NCBI GenBank assembly: GCA_018267955.1
Contig: JAFDXL010000002.1
Span: forward strand, 248,001-312,000
Reading direction: 5' to 3'
From: Bacteroidota bacterium
GTDB taxonomy: Bacteria > Bacteroidota > Bacteroidia > Chitinophagales > Chitinophagaceae
Length of the DNA stretch: 64,000 bases
The first letter of the stretch is position 1. Each line of letters opens with the position of its first letter. The notes below the pieces were generated by a model. The model saw only the letters and a program-made list of their open reading frames with translations. It did no database searches and was not told the origin of the DNA. The position numbers were made by a program, and so were the translations under genes. Below, in pieces: positions 51,962-61,222 of this stretch.

Positions 51962-52026
51962 CAAACTTAGCTACAGCACACTACTCAAAAGATGACGATG
52001 GTCAATTTTCATGCTGATTGTAGTTT
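51962..52026. promoter_or_regulatory. Divergent paired-box promoter, MBL-rhodanese / PLP decarboxylase
   Basis: Exact box TGACGATGGTCA (51993-52004); 22 bp to the right the half-match TGATTGTAGTTT (52015-52026). Leftward, TAAGTTTG (complement of 51962-51969) lies exactly 23 bp away. Rightward, GATATTTG (52049-52056) lies 22 bp away. Confidence 0.78.
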
Positions 52027-52073
52027 GCTGAAACACATAGCATTATTCGATATTTGCAGCTTAATCAGGATAA

Positions 52074-53309
52074 ATGAAGTATTGGAAAAAGATATCGCAC
52101 ACAGAACAGGCAGAACGTATAGATGCAGCGCTGGAAATTAATATAGACTACAAAAACAAAATAACACTAGGCATACCGGCATCCAGCCTTGATCCCCATG
52201 TATTTTATGATCGTGCATCTTTTTTGAAGGATGCGCCCTTACTCAGAACCTATATTCAAAACCCCAATCATATTGGCTGCCACACACTGGGAGAATCTGA
52301 AATGTTCTTTAAAGGCACGCAGGATATAGAAAGAGAAGTGATAGAATTGCTGAGTGTAGATGTATTGAAAGCAGAACCCGAAAGTTGCGATGGATATGTA
52401 GCCTCCGGCGGAACGGAAGCCAACATACAAGCCGCCTGGATATACAGAAATTATTTTGCCCGCGAACATAATGCCCGCTACAACGAGATAGCACTACTGG
52501 GGTCTGCTGATACACACTACTCTATTGCTAAAGCTGCTAACCTGCTGCACCTTACCTGGTATAGTGTGCCTGTATATGATGATACCCGTATGATTGTGCA
52601 GGAAGAGCTGGATGCAGCACTTTCAAGAGCAAAAGCCGACGGCGTAAAATATTTTATTGTTATCGCCAATATAGCTACAACTATGTTTGGCAGTGTAGAT
52701 GATCCATCTGTCTATGTGCATGCATTAAATCAGCATGGCCTTCACTACAAACTGCATCTCGATGGCGCATTTGGCGGATTTATCTATCCTATCAGCCATC
52801 CGGATTCCCGTATCAATTTTGCAGATGAGCATGTCTCTTCCATAACCTTAGACGCCCACAAGATGCTGCAGGCACCCTATGGCACGGGTATCTTTATCGC
52901 AAGAAAAGGTTTGATGGAATATGCCTATACCAAAGAGGCGCAGTATGTACACGGCATGGATATTACATTGAGCGGCAGCCGATCGGGCACCAACGCAGTA
53001 GCCATCTGGATGATATTGATGACATATGGACCGCACGGATGGTTTGAAAAAATAAATAAACTCTTATACAGGACAGACTGGCTTTGTAACCAGCTGGATA
53101 AAATGCAGATCGCTTATTATCGGTATCCTAAAATGAATATCGTAACCATTAGGGCAAAACATGTACCTGCTGATATAGCAGAACGCTATGGTTTGGTGCC
53201 GGACACGCACGATGGCAAGACCTTATGGTATAAAATAGTGATTATGGACCATGTGGAAGTAGAGCATTTAGAAGAATTCCTGGAAAACCTGCCTGCCACA
53301 AACAGTTAA
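52074..53309 (+). CDS. Pyridoxal-phosphate-dependent group II decarboxylase
   Basis: A 411-residue PLP enzyme of the group II (glutamate/tyrosine/aspartate) decarboxylase type. Motifs: VASGGTEANIQAAWIYRNYF (cofactor phosphate site), the histidine that stacks on the ring in DTHYSIAKAANLL, HLDGAFGGFIYP with the ring-nitrogen aspartate, and SITLDAHKMLQAPYGTG with the Schiff-base lysine. The substrate cannot be read from sequence; glutamate or an aromatic or aliphatic amino acid is possible. Decarboxylases of this kind consume protons and can serve in acid stress. It shares a paired-box region with the divergent MBL-rhodanese gene and is followed after ten bases by a DUF6544/DUF6920-like gene. 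Confidence 0.9.
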   Translation: MKYWKKISHTEQAERIDAALEINIDYKNKITLGIPASSLDPHVFYDRASFLKDAPLLRTYIQNPNHIGCHTLGESEMFFKGTQDIEREVIELLSVDVLKAEPESCDGYVASGGTEANIQAAWIYRNYFAREHNARYNEIALLGSADTHYSIAKAANLLHLTWYSVPVYDDTRMIVQEELDAALSRAKADGVKYFIVIANIATTMFGSVDDPSVYVHALNQHGLHYKLHLDGAFGGFIYPISHPDSRINFADEHVSSITLDAHKMLQAPYGTGIFIARKGLMEYAYTKEAQYVHGMDITLSGSRSGTNAVAIWMILMTYGPHGWFEKINKLLYRTDWLCNQLDKMQIAYYRYPKMNIVTIRAKHVPADIAERYGLVPDTHDGKTLWYKIVIMDHVEVEHLEEFLENLPATNS

Positions 53310-53319
53310 ATAGAAAGAT

Positions 53320-54150
53320 ATGGGCAAAGCGTTACGGATATTAGCAGCTGTTATAGCTTTGATGCTAATGCTGGCATGGCTTGCCTCCTATAGCTTTAAT
53401 TCAATGGTTGATGATGAGATCAGTATGCTCACGTCAACTGCAGGCACCGGTGATAGTTTGTTTATTTCTGAATCGGCCATTCAGCCATTGCCTTACCCAG
53501 TGCAAAAATGGATGCACCGCAGCGGTGTTGTTGGTAAAAAGGTGCCCACCATCGTTTATTTAACGCAAAAAGGATTGTTGCGAACCGGCGCTGACCGCAA
53601 GTGGATGCCTGCCGAGGCCGAACAATACTTCAATACTGCTACGCCTTCTTTCATCTGGAAGGTGCACGCAAGAATGAACTTTTTTGTGGGCTTCGCCGGG
53701 CGCGATAAGCTGGAGGACGGACATGGCAACATGCTTATAAAGCTATTTGCGGCAATACCTGTTGTCAATGCTTCAGGGCCTGCAACTGACCAGGGGGCAT
53801 TATTAAGATACCTGGGCGAAATGTGCTGGTTTCCTGCCGTTGCCATCAGGCCTTATATATCGTGGAAGGAAATAGATGAAAACAGCGCCGAAGCAACAAT
53901 AACACAAAACGGCATACAATGCAGCGGCATTTTCCGTTTCAACAGGGATGGCGATATCATATCTTTTGAGGCAAACAGGTATATGCAGCAGGATGGAAAT
54001 ACAAGCCTTCAAAAATGGTATATCCCGATAAAAGAATGGAAAACAATATCGGGCGTACGCCTCCCTGTAAGAGGAGATGTGATTTGGAAGTTACCCGGAG
54101 GTGATTTTAATTATTTCCAGTGGGAAATCACCGGTATCAGTTATCAATAG
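53320..54150 (+). CDS. Membrane-anchored DUF6544/DUF6920-like protein
   Basis: A 276-residue protein with an N-terminal membrane anchor (ILAAVIALMLMLAWLASYSF) and a beta-rich domain outside. The patterns LPYPVQKWMHRSGVVG, SFIWKVHARMNFF, LLRYLGEMCWFPAVAIRP and YISWKEIDENSAEATI are those of a family annotated as DUF6544 or DUF6920, of unknown role; the exact DUF number is from memory. It starts ten bases after the decarboxylase gene and so is likely in that operon. Confidence 0.8.
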   Translation: MGKALRILAAVIALMLMLAWLASYSFNSMVDDEISMLTSTAGTGDSLFISESAIQPLPYPVQKWMHRSGVVGKKVPTIVYLTQKGLLRTGADRKWMPAEAEQYFNTATPSFIWKVHARMNFFVGFAGRDKLEDGHGNMLIKLFAAIPVVNASGPATDQGALLRYLGEMCWFPAVAIRPYISWKEIDENSAEATITQNGIQCSGIFRFNRDGDIISFEANRYMQQDGNTSLQKWYIPIKEWKTISGVRLPVRGDVIWKLPGGDFNYFQWEITGISYQ

Positions 54151-54205
54151 TACCGATTTTCTATTGGCAGGATTTTTACAATTAATAATATAAAATACCA
54201 GGATT

Positions 54206-54358
54206 ATGAAAATATCTCGTTTAATGGCTTACGGTGTAGCCGGCATTATCAGCGGACTGCTATTGGAAAACACATTGCTGCAGGCCAAACAAAAAGCACG
54301 AAACAGGGTGAAGAAACTGGACAAGAAAATAAAAAAATCTTTGCCTGCAACGCATTGA
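54206..54358 (+). CDS. Small membrane protein with basic tail (50 residues)
   Basis: A 50-residue frame, MKISRLMAYGVAGIISGLLL then ENTLLQAKQKARNRVKKLDKKIKK. It has one possible short membrane helix and a strongly basic helical tail, similar in plan to YtxH-like small stress proteins. A GGATT sequence just upstream is a possible ribosome site. It fills most of an otherwise empty 357-bp gap between two genes on the same strand. No family recognised; real gene likely but not certain. Confidence 0.5.
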   Translation: MKISRLMAYGVAGIISGLLLENTLLQAKQKARNRVKKLDKKIKKSLPATH

Positions 54359-54507
54359 TAGGCAGCCAAAAACCTTTTGTCACCATATGGTCATATAAAT
54401 ACATTTCGCCACTTTTTGCCATAGCTCCGTAACAATGATTTTTTTATGAATTACGGAAAATCTAAACTTGTAGGTAATTTTATACATAATATTACTTGTT
54501 ATAGTTT

Positions 54508-57500
54508 ATGCGTTTGTGGCTTCGGAATACATTACTGCTCATCACAGTATTATTATGCTTCTCCCAGGAAGTAATGGCTACCCACTTGTATGGTGCCGAT
54601 TTCTTTTATACCTATGTCAGCGGCACTACCTATAACGTAACATTAGTTGTATATGGCGATTGCAGCGGATCATCATTCCCCAGCCTGTCCTCTTCTTCAC
54701 CGCACGTTGAAATATATGACAGCACATCCCTAACCCAAACTGCAAATTTGAGCATCCAGGCACCAACGTCAGGAGTGGAGGTAACGCCCGTTTGCCCCTC
54801 ACAGCTGTCTAATACCAATTGTGTAAGCTCTACCGGCACCATACCGGGAGTAAAGAAGTTTGTATATACAACAAGCGTTACACTTGGACATGCATCAGCT
54901 AAATGGAAATTTAAGTTCACGGGAAATATGGGGAGTACCAGCGCTGCCGCCGGCCGCAGCAATAGCATTACGAATATCGTGCCCCCTACAGGAGGCAGCG
55001 TGATGGCACTGGAAGCTACCCTTGACAATACTACGGTCACTAATTCATCACCTACTTACACCACAATACCCACCCCATTTTTTTGCATCAACAGGCCGGC
55101 CAGCTACAATCCCGGTACTGTGGACCCTAATAGCGATAGTCTTAGCTACGCATTAGTAGCGGGGCTGGAGGCAGCCGGAGGCAATGTTATTTATGCAAGC
55201 GGATATAGCGCCACAGCACCCTTAGCCGTTGCCAGCGGTACGTTCAATTTCAGTACTGCTACAGGCCAGCTATCTTTTACTCCCAATCTTGTACAGAGGT
55301 CTCTTGTTGTATACCGGGTATCAGAATACCGTAATGGCGTACTGGTAGGTACCAGTATGCGCGAGATGACTTTTGTTGTATTTGCCACCTGCAGCAATAA
55401 CCCGCCGGGTGGGGTCATCAGCAGTGTTTCCGGCGGTACTTTAAAAGATAGTGTTACGGTCAATGTCTGTCAATCGTCGGGTTCGCTCAGTTTTCATATC
55501 AACCCAACCGATGCAGATGGTGATACTATCAATGTAGCGTGGTCGGGCATACCATCGGGGGCAACATTTACACTTGACAGCAATAACACCAGGACACCAA
55601 GGGGTAGCTTTTCCTGGAATGTAAGCACTGTAACACCCGGGGCATATACGTTCTTCATTACTTATACAGATAATGGTTGCCCTTTATCCAGCAAACAAAC
55701 AAGGGCTTATACGATCAATGTGTTGCCTAATCCTACTATACAGTTCAACCTCGTATCAGCAGCCACCTGTACCAAAAAGGCCGTATTTACCGTAACCTCT
55801 TCGGTTGCAGGACCATGGCGTATTAAATTCCTGCAAGGCACTAGTATTATCGATAGTGTCAACACAAGCGCTACCAGTGTTACAGATAGCCTCGCGCCCG
55901 GCTCCTACATCATGCGCACCTACAATAGTAATGGCTGTTATAAAGACACTGCCGTAACCCTTGCCAGCCCGGCGCCCACTGTTATATCGTTGCAAAAGCA
56001 AAACCCTACATGCAATAAGTTTAGCAATGGCTCCATTTCCGTATCAGCATCCAACAGTGTTACGCCCTATACCTATGCACTGGGAACCGGGAGTTATTCC
56101 TCCACTGCCAATTTCTTAAACCTTCCGGCAGGAGGCTATACCATCCATGTAAAGGATGGCACAGGCTGCGTAAAAGACACAACAGTAACGCTTACAGATT
56201 CGCTTAAAATATCATCAGCATTTACAGTAACCAATGTGCTTTGCAACGGCGGTAACACAGGCACTATCACAGTAACAGGATCAGGAGGTGCAGGCTCACC
56301 TTTTTCTTATGCTATCAATAGTGGCACGGCAGGCTCTAATAACAGTTTTACCAACCTGGCGGCCAATACCTACCTGATACACATAGAAGATAAACTGGGC
56401 TGCTATAAAGATTCTCTAATAGCAATAACACAGCCTATACCTATTTCTGTATCACACACCATTACAGATGCGACATGCAACGGCTCATCTACCGGCAGCA
56501 TTATTGAAATAGCATCAGGCGGAACGTCACCTTATACTTACAATATTAACGGGGGATCGTTTACACCTTCCGGCATCTTTAGTGCTCTAAAAGCGGGTAG
56601 CTACACCATGGTCATCAAAGATCAGAATGGCTGCACCAAAACCGAAACGCTGACGATATCAGAACCTGCAGCTATAAAAATAACTTCCCTGCCGCTTACC
56701 TTCCCTGCTTGTTATGGTTCTGCGGACGGCTCACTTACTGTCAATGCATCCGGTGGGGTAATACCCTATTCATATTCTGTTAATAGCGTTTCCTACAACG
56801 TTAGCAATATTACCGGCCTTGTAGCCGGCACTTATGCAGTCCGAATTACAGATCTTAATGGCTGCACAAAAGACACGACAGTATATTTATCACAGCCTTC
56901 GAAGGTTATTCTTCGATACACTGCTGTTAATCCGATCTGTCAAACCTTATCAAACGGCAGCATAAGCGCATCAGGCAGTGGCGGTACAAGCCCATACAAA
57001 TTTAGCTTTGATGGTGGCAAGTATGATAGCATCACCCTGTTCAAACCGTTTGCTGCAGGCATACATACATTGAGTATTCAGGATAGTAAAGGATGCACAG
57101 TTGATGCCTCCATTACTCTGAAAGACTCCCTGACCATAAGGGCTGATTTTACTATCGATAACACAAGCTGTTTCGGTTTTGCAGACGGGTCATTTACCGT
57201 AGAACCTGCGGGTGGTGTAAGCCCTTATAAAATAGCTATAGGCAATGGCAGTTATCGCGATTCCATCAGGTACAGAGGTTATTCCGCAGGCAATTATCCT
57301 ATCCATATTAAGGATTCCATTGGCTGTATCGGCGATACTACCATTAGAGTAGAACAACCGGATAAGCTATCATTAACACCTGAGATCAGTTATAATAATT
57401 GTTATGGTCTGGATACCGTTGGTAAGGTAAAAATGAATGTAACCGGTGGTACGCCTCCCTACGCTTACACATGGAGTAATGATACGCTGGCGCATAATAA

Positions 57501-57882
57501 TATTATTGCAGGACTCGGGAATGGTGTTTACAAAGTATGGGTAACTGACGCGCATTCCTGCAAGGACTCATTAGTATCTGAAGTGACCTATAACGACTGT
57601 TGCCTCCCATATATCCCAAACGCATTTACACCAAACGGAGATGGAAAGAATGATGATTTTAGAGTGCTCGCTAAGGGAGATATGAAGCTGATCACGTTCA
57701 TAGTATATAACCGGTTCGGACAGTGTGTGTTTACTACCAACGAATTTGGCAAAGGCTGGGATGGCAACTTCAATGGCAGCCCGCAAGACTTGGGCACGTA
57801 CTTCTACTATTTAAAAGCTATTTGCGGCAATAGCGGCGAGCATACAGTGATACTTAAAGGTGATGTAACGCTGATCCGCTAG
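54508..57882 (+). CDS. Large SprB-repeat surface protein with T9SS type B (gliding-motility C-terminal) domain
   Basis: A 1124-residue exported protein. Signal peptide LLLITVLLCFSQEVMA, then a domain beginning THLYGADFFYTYVSGTTYNVTLVVYGDCSG as in many Bacteroidota surface proteins. From about residue 410 there are some nine SprB-type repeats of about 70 residues (pattern TCNGSSTGSIxxxASGGTSPYTYxIN ... AGSYTMxIKDxNGC). The last 90 residues are the gliding-motility-associated C-terminal (CHU_C) domain: LPYIPNAFTPNGDGKNDDFRV ... RFGQCVF, which directs type IX export and attachment as type B signal. Likely a cell-surface filament or adhesin; SprB itself drives gliding in Flavobacterium, but this protein is much smaller. 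Confidence 0.92.
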   Translation: MRLWLRNTLLLITVLLCFSQEVMATHLYGADFFYTYVSGTTYNVTLVVYGDCSGSSFPSLSSSSPHVEIYDSTSLTQTANLSIQAPTSGVEVTPVCPSQLSNTNCVSSTGTIPGVKKFVYTTSVTLGHASAKWKFKFTGNMGSTSAAAGRSNSITNIVPPTGGSVMALEATLDNTTVTNSSPTYTTIPTPFFCINRPASYNPGTVDPNSDSLSYALVAGLEAAGGNVIYASGYSATAPLAVASGTFNFSTATGQLSFTPNLVQRSLVVYRVSEYRNGVLVGTSMREMTFVVFATCSNNPPGGVISSVSGGTLKDSVTVNVCQSSGSLSFHINPTDADGDTINVAWSGIPSGATFTLDSNNTRTPRGSFSWNVSTVTPGAYTFFITYTDNGCPLSSKQTRAYTINVLPNPTIQFNLVSAATCTKKAVFTVTSSVAGPWRIKFLQGTSIIDSVNTSATSVTDSLAPGSYIMRTYNSNGCYKDTAVTLASPAPTVISLQKQNPTCNKFSNGSISVSASNSVTPYTYALGTGSYSSTANFLNLPAGGYTIHVKDGTGCVKDTTVTLTDSLKISSAFTVTNVLCNGGNTGTITVTGSGGAGSPFSYAINSGTAGSNNSFTNLAANTYLIHIEDKLGCYKDSLIAITQPIPISVSHTITDATCNGSSTGSIIEIASGGTSPYTYNINGGSFTPSGIFSALKAGSYTMVIKDQNGCTKTETLTISEPAAIKITSLPLTFPACYGSADGSLTVNASGGVIPYSYSVNSVSYNVSNITGLVAGTYAVRITDLNGCTKDTTVYLSQPSKVILRYTAVNPICQTLSNGSISASGSGGTSPYKFSFDGGKYDSITLFKPFAAGIHTLSIQDSKGCTVDASITLKDSLTIRADFTIDNTSCFGFADGSFTVEPAGGVSPYKIAIGNGSYRDSIRYRGYSAGNYPIHIKDSIGCIGDTTIRVEQPDKLSLTPEISYNNCYGLDTVGKVKMNVTGGTPPYAYTWSNDTLAHNNIIAGLGNGVYKVWVTDAHSCKDSLVSEVTYNDCCLPYIPNAFTPNGDGKNDDFRVLAKGDMKLITFIVYNRFGQCVFTTNEFGKGWDGNFNGSPQDLGTYFYYLKAICGNSGEHTVILKGDVTLIR
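55740..57580 (+). repeat. SprB-type tandem repeats, about 70 residues each
   Basis: Each unit starts near a cysteine in a TCNG- or TCFG-like context, holds SGGxxPYxYxIN in the middle and ends with xIKDxNGCxKD. Copies have diverged at the nucleotide level, so the array looks old and not subject to recent slippage. Confidence 0.85.
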
Positions 57883-57900
57883 CAATTGGCTTCTTATTAA

Positions 57901-57932
57901 AGATAACGCCTCGCTTTTGCGAGGCGTTATCT
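57901..57932. terminator. Bidirectional terminator between the T9SS type B gene and dnaJ
   Basis: Perfect stem AGATAACGCCTCG / CGAGGCGTTATCT with a CTTTTG loop and T/A runs on both sides. It ends the rightward surface-protein gene and touches the end of leftward dnaJ. Confidence 0.9.
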
Positions 57933-59096
57933 TTAACTGAATGCATCTTTTATTTTATCGAAAAAACTCCGGTCTTCTTTTACATCTTTAGATTCCGCCC
58001 CGGGGGCAAAATTTTGTGAATCTCTCATCTTTTCCAGCATATTCTTTTCATCGTCTGAAAGGTTCTGTGGAGACCATGCATTTACCTGCACCAGCTGATC
58101 GCCTTTTTCATAGCTCTGAAATGCAGGGAATCCCTTACCCTTCAGCTTAAATATCTTACCGCTCTGTGTGCCTGCCGGTATCTTTATTTTGGCCTTGCCA
58201 TCAATAGTAGGCACTTCTGCATGTGTACCCAATACCAGGTCGGGGAAAGACAGGTTCAGGTTGTATATCACATCCAGGTCGTTACGCCTCAGGTGCGGGT
58301 GTTTCTCTTCTTCTATCAGTATCAGCAGGTCTCCCGGAGGGCCGCCACGCTCACCGGCATTACCGGCGCCGCCCATGCTTAGCTGCATACCATCCTGCAC
58401 ACCTGCAGGTATATCTATCGAAATGGTATCCTCGTCATACACACGGCCTTCGCCTTTACAAGTGCCACATTTAGCGGTTATTTGTGTACCCTCACCATTA
58501 CAATGCGGGCATGTAGTAACCGTTTGCATCTGCCCAAGGAAGGTGTTGGTCACCTTGCGTACCTGGCCACTGCCACCGCAGGTGCTACAGGTCTGCACAG
58601 ATTTTGAATCTTTGGCACCACTGCCATGGCAGGTATTGCAGGATACGTATTTCTTTACCTTGATCTTTTTATTGGCACCATTGGCAATATCCGCGAAAGA
58701 CATCTTCAGCTTCACACGCAGGTTGGCACCACGTGCACCTTGCCTGCGGCCTCCACTGCGGCCACCGCCGCCAAAGAAGCTGCCGAACATATCATCGCCA
58801 AAAACATCGCCAAAGTTCTGGAAGATATCTTCCATCCTCATACCGCCACCAAAGCCGCCGCTTGCTGCGCCACCCATACCTGCATGGCCAAAACGGTCGT
58901 ATTGTGCTTTCTTATCCGGTGTGCTCAGTACATCGTATGCCTCTGCCGCCTCTTTAAATTTTTCTTCTGCAGCCTTATCGCCGGGGTTTCTGTCCGGGTG
59001 GAATTGCATGGCTATTTTACGATAAGCCTTTTTGATCTCATCTGCACTCGAACTCCTGGATACTCCTAAGACCTCGTAATAATCTCTTTTAGACAT
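57933..59096 (-). CDS. dnaJ: Chaperone protein DnaJ
   Basis: A 387-residue Hsp40 co-chaperone that delivers clients to DnaK and stimulates its ATPase. J domain with [11 protein letters not shown] (HPD near residues 33-35), a G/F-rich linker ([18 protein letters not shown]), four zinc-finger repeats C-x2-C-x-G-x-G ([32 protein letters not shown]) and the C-terminal substrate domain with [23 protein letters not shown]. Length and order are standard. It lies 56 bases after grpE and is co-transcribed with it; dnaK is not in the window. Confidence 0.97.
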   Translation of the reverse strand: MSKRDYYEVLGVSRSSSADEIKKAYRKIAMQFHPDRNPGDKAAEEKFKEAAEAYDVLSTPDKKAQYDRFGHAGMGGAASGGFGGGMRMEDIFQNFGDVFGDDMFGSFFGGGGRSGGRRQGARGANLRVKLKMSFADIANGANKKIKVKKYVSCNTCHGSGAKDSKSVQTCSTCGGSGQVRKVTNTFLGQMQTVTTCPHCNGEGTQITAKCGTCKGEGRVYDEDTISIDIPAGVQDGMQLSMGGAGNAGERGGPPGDLLILIEEEKHPHLRRNDLDVIYNLNLSFPDLVLGTHAEVPTIDGKAKIKIPAGTQSGKIFKLKGKGFPAFQSYEKGDQLVQVNAWSPQNLSDDEKNMLEKMRDSQNFAPGAESKDVKEDRSFFDKIKDAFS

Positions 59097-59152
59097 AATG
59101 CTCTTAAAATCTTTTATGGCTCAGCGATATAGCCCCGCCATCAATCCTTTTC

Positions 59153-59782
59153 TTATTTTCCTACCACCACCTTTGCGTGGCGAATCAATTTATCATTCAG
59201 GTAATAGCCCGGTTCTATCTCATCTATCACCTTGCCTGCCATTGCTTCATTAGGCGCGGGTATTTCAGTGATGGCTTCGTGCAGATCAGCATCAAAATCA
59301 TGATTAATACTTTCCATTTTCTTCAGGCCTTTACTTTGCAGCACATGGTGCAGCTTATTGAAAACCAATGAAATGCCTTCTTTGATGATCTTAACATCAT
59401 CGGTGCTTTCCAGTTGTTTCATTGCCCGGTCACTATCATCCAATACTTCCAGCAACGATTTTATGACATCTTTTGATGCCGTTTGCTTCAATTCCAGGCT
59501 TTCTTTGGCATTCCTTCTTCTAAAGTTTTCAAACTCGGCTACGAGACGGAGGTATTTATCCTTAGCTTCTGCCAGTTCTGTTGATAATTTATCCAATTCA
59601 GAATCTTCACCAATCTCATCATCCAGGTGCTGCATGCCGCTAACGCTATCATCCACGTTCAGGCTAGCTGCCAGCAATTCTTCGTTATCTGCATCATGCG
59701 ACAGGTTGTCTGTATTTTCATTCATATCATTCTCTTTTTCAAAGGCTTGGTCTGTCATTGGCTTCTTTTTTTTAAAAAACAT
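59153..59782 (-). CDS. grpE: Nucleotide exchange factor GrpE
   Basis: A 209-residue protein that releases ADP from DnaK. The acidic N-terminus (residues about 10-60) is unstructured; then comes a long coiled coil with KYLRLVAEFENFRRRNAKESLELKQTA and the C-terminal beta domain with MESINHDFDADLHEAITEIP and GYYLNDKLIRHAKVVVGK. These are the GrpE signatures. It heads a grpE-dnaJ operon. No CIRCE element was recognised upstream, and the TGA-N6-TCA boxes are absent, so this pair is outside that regulon. Confidence 0.95.
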   Translation of the reverse strand: MFFKKKKPMTDQAFEKENDMNENTDNLSHDADNEELLAASLNVDDSVSGMQHLDDEIGEDSELDKLSTELAEAKDKYLRLVAEFENFRRRNAKESLELKQTASKDVIKSLLEVLDDSDRAMKQLESTDDVKIIKEGISLVFNKLHHVLQSKGLKKMESINHDFDADLHEAITEIPAPNEAMAGKVIDEIEPGYYLNDKLIRHAKVVVGK

Positions 59783-59917
59783 TGCGCAAAAATAAGGTCA
59801 ATAATTTTGCCACAGTTAAATATGGGACAAAATGTCCTGTTTGCCCGAAAATATTGACAATTTATTATCGTTTGCCGGTTGCTCAATTCGCTATCTTCAC
59901 ATAAAGCCGCTTCAAAT

Positions 59918-60649
59918 ATGAAAAATTATCTCTCTGCGCTTTTTATATCTATCGCCGTTATTACAGGTGCAGTACTTATCAATAAGGCGTATACGTATAA
60001 GTTTCGCACTAAAAATACAGTTAGCGTCCTTGGCAGCTCTGAATATAATTTCACTTCTGACCTCGTGGTATGGTCTGCAAACTATACCCGGACCTCGATG
60101 GAAATTAAAGATGCATATGCCAGCCTGAAAAATGATGAACAGGCAGTGCGCGATTACCTGGGCAAGCAAGGTATTGCCGCCGGTGAAATCATATTTTCTT
60201 CTGTATCAATAGATAAGCAATACACCGAAAATTATGATCAAAATGGCAGGCAGATAGGACGGACTTTTACAGGCTATCAATTGCTGCAAACCGTAAAGGT
60301 GGAATCTAAGAATATCGGGAAGGTAGAAAGGGTTTCCCGGGAAATAACCGAACTCTTGCAATCGGGCGTTGAGCTCAGCTCCCAGGAGCCACAATATTAT
60401 TATACCAAACTATCCAGCCTGAAGGTGAACCTTTTGGCAAAAGCGTCTACGGATGCATATAACAGGGCCAGCACAATAGCCGCTAACGCTCATAGCAAAT
60501 TAGGCGGGCTCAGAAAAGCATCAATGGGAGTTTTCCAGATCACAGGGCAATACAGCGATGAGAATTACACGTACGGGGGCACATTGAATATCTCTGACAA
60601 AAACAAAACTGCCAGGATCACTGTGAGGCTGGAGTATGAACTAGAATAG
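59918..60649 (+). CDS. SIMPL-domain (DUF541) exported protein
   Basis: A 243-residue protein from the ATG at 59918; a TTG at 59879 would only add residues without signal character. It has an N-terminal membrane anchor or signal (YLSALFISIAVITGAVLI) and a SIMPL/DUF541 domain: NTVSVLGSSEYNFTSDLVVWSANY, GIAAGEIIFSSVSI, then LKVNLLAKASTDAYNRASTIAANAHSKLGGL and the last strand TARITVRLEYELE. SIMPL proteins form rings in the envelope; roles are poorly known and include oxidative-stress protection. It stands alone and converges on the GNAT gene, whose stop begins at the next base. Confidence 0.88.
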   Translation: MKNYLSALFISIAVITGAVLINKAYTYKFRTKNTVSVLGSSEYNFTSDLVVWSANYTRTSMEIKDAYASLKNDEQAVRDYLGKQGIAAGEIIFSSVSIDKQYTENYDQNGRQIGRTFTGYQLLQTVKVESKNIGKVERVSREITELLQSGVELSSQEPQYYYTKLSSLKVNLLAKASTDAYNRASTIAANAHSKLGGLRKASMGVFQITGQYSDENYTYGGTLNISDKNKTARITVRLEYELE

Positions 60650-61222
60650 CTATCGAGACAGAAACAACCCCATGGTCAGCAGATCGGCATAGCTGCCATT
60701 GGGCTGCTTTATAGCTTGTATTTCCCTCCCTTCTGTTGCAAATCCCTGGTCTTCGTATAGCGCAATAGCATTTGCATTGGTACTGAATACCTTCAATAGT
60801 AATTTTTCGATTAGCACAACATCTGTAGCCCATATTATCAAGGCATCCATCATAGCCCGCCCGATACCTATGCCTCGATAATTTGGATGGATACTGATGC
60901 CCAATTCACCCGTGTGGCTCATTTTAACTTTAGGATGGCAGCTGAAATTCAAGAATCCGACGATTTGATTATCGTGTTCAGCAATTAAAAGTAATGAAGT
61001 AGCCTGTTGTTTGTATGTGGTGATAAATTGCCTTTCTGCATCGGGCGTCAGGTGGAACTCGCCAGGTGTTGTCAATACAGAATCCGTGGTCGTAAATATC
61101 ATTCTCGCGAAATCCAGGATATTTTCTGCATCTGTGACTTCTGCTTCGCGAATGCGAATATTTTTGCCGTCTCTTGCGTTAAAATAGAAGGGCTTTACCT
61201 TATCAGTTCTTTGAGCTTCCAT
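60650..61222 (-). CDS. GNAT-family N-acetyltransferase
   Basis: A 190-residue acetyltransferase. The GNAT fold shows as IRIREAEVTDAENILDFARMI at the start, LLLIAEHDNQIVGFLNF, then the acetyl-CoA loop GELGISIHPNYRGIGIGRAMMDALIIWA (R-x2-G-x-G/A box) and ALYEDQGFATEGREIQAIK. The pattern resembles RimI/RimL-like enzymes and diamine or puromycin acetyltransferases; the substrate is unknown. Its start overlaps the end of the FemAB-like gene by 28 bases, so the two are coupled. Confidence 0.9.
   Translation of the reverse strand: MEAQRTDKVKPFYFNARDGKNIRIREAEVTDAENILDFARMIFTTTDSVLTTPGEFHLTPDAERQFITTYKQQATSLLLIAEHDNQIVGFLNFSCHPKVKMSHTGELGISIHPNYRGIGIGRAMMDALIIWATDVVLIEKLLLKVFSTNANAIALYEDQGFATEGREIQAIKQPNGSYADLLTMGLFLSR

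Noticed and set aside
58168..59025. Long open frame of 285 codons on the plus strand, antisense to dnaJ
   Set aside because: It is a proline/serine/leucine-rich shadow of the GC-rich dnaJ coding sequence; DnaJ is unmistakable on the other strand.
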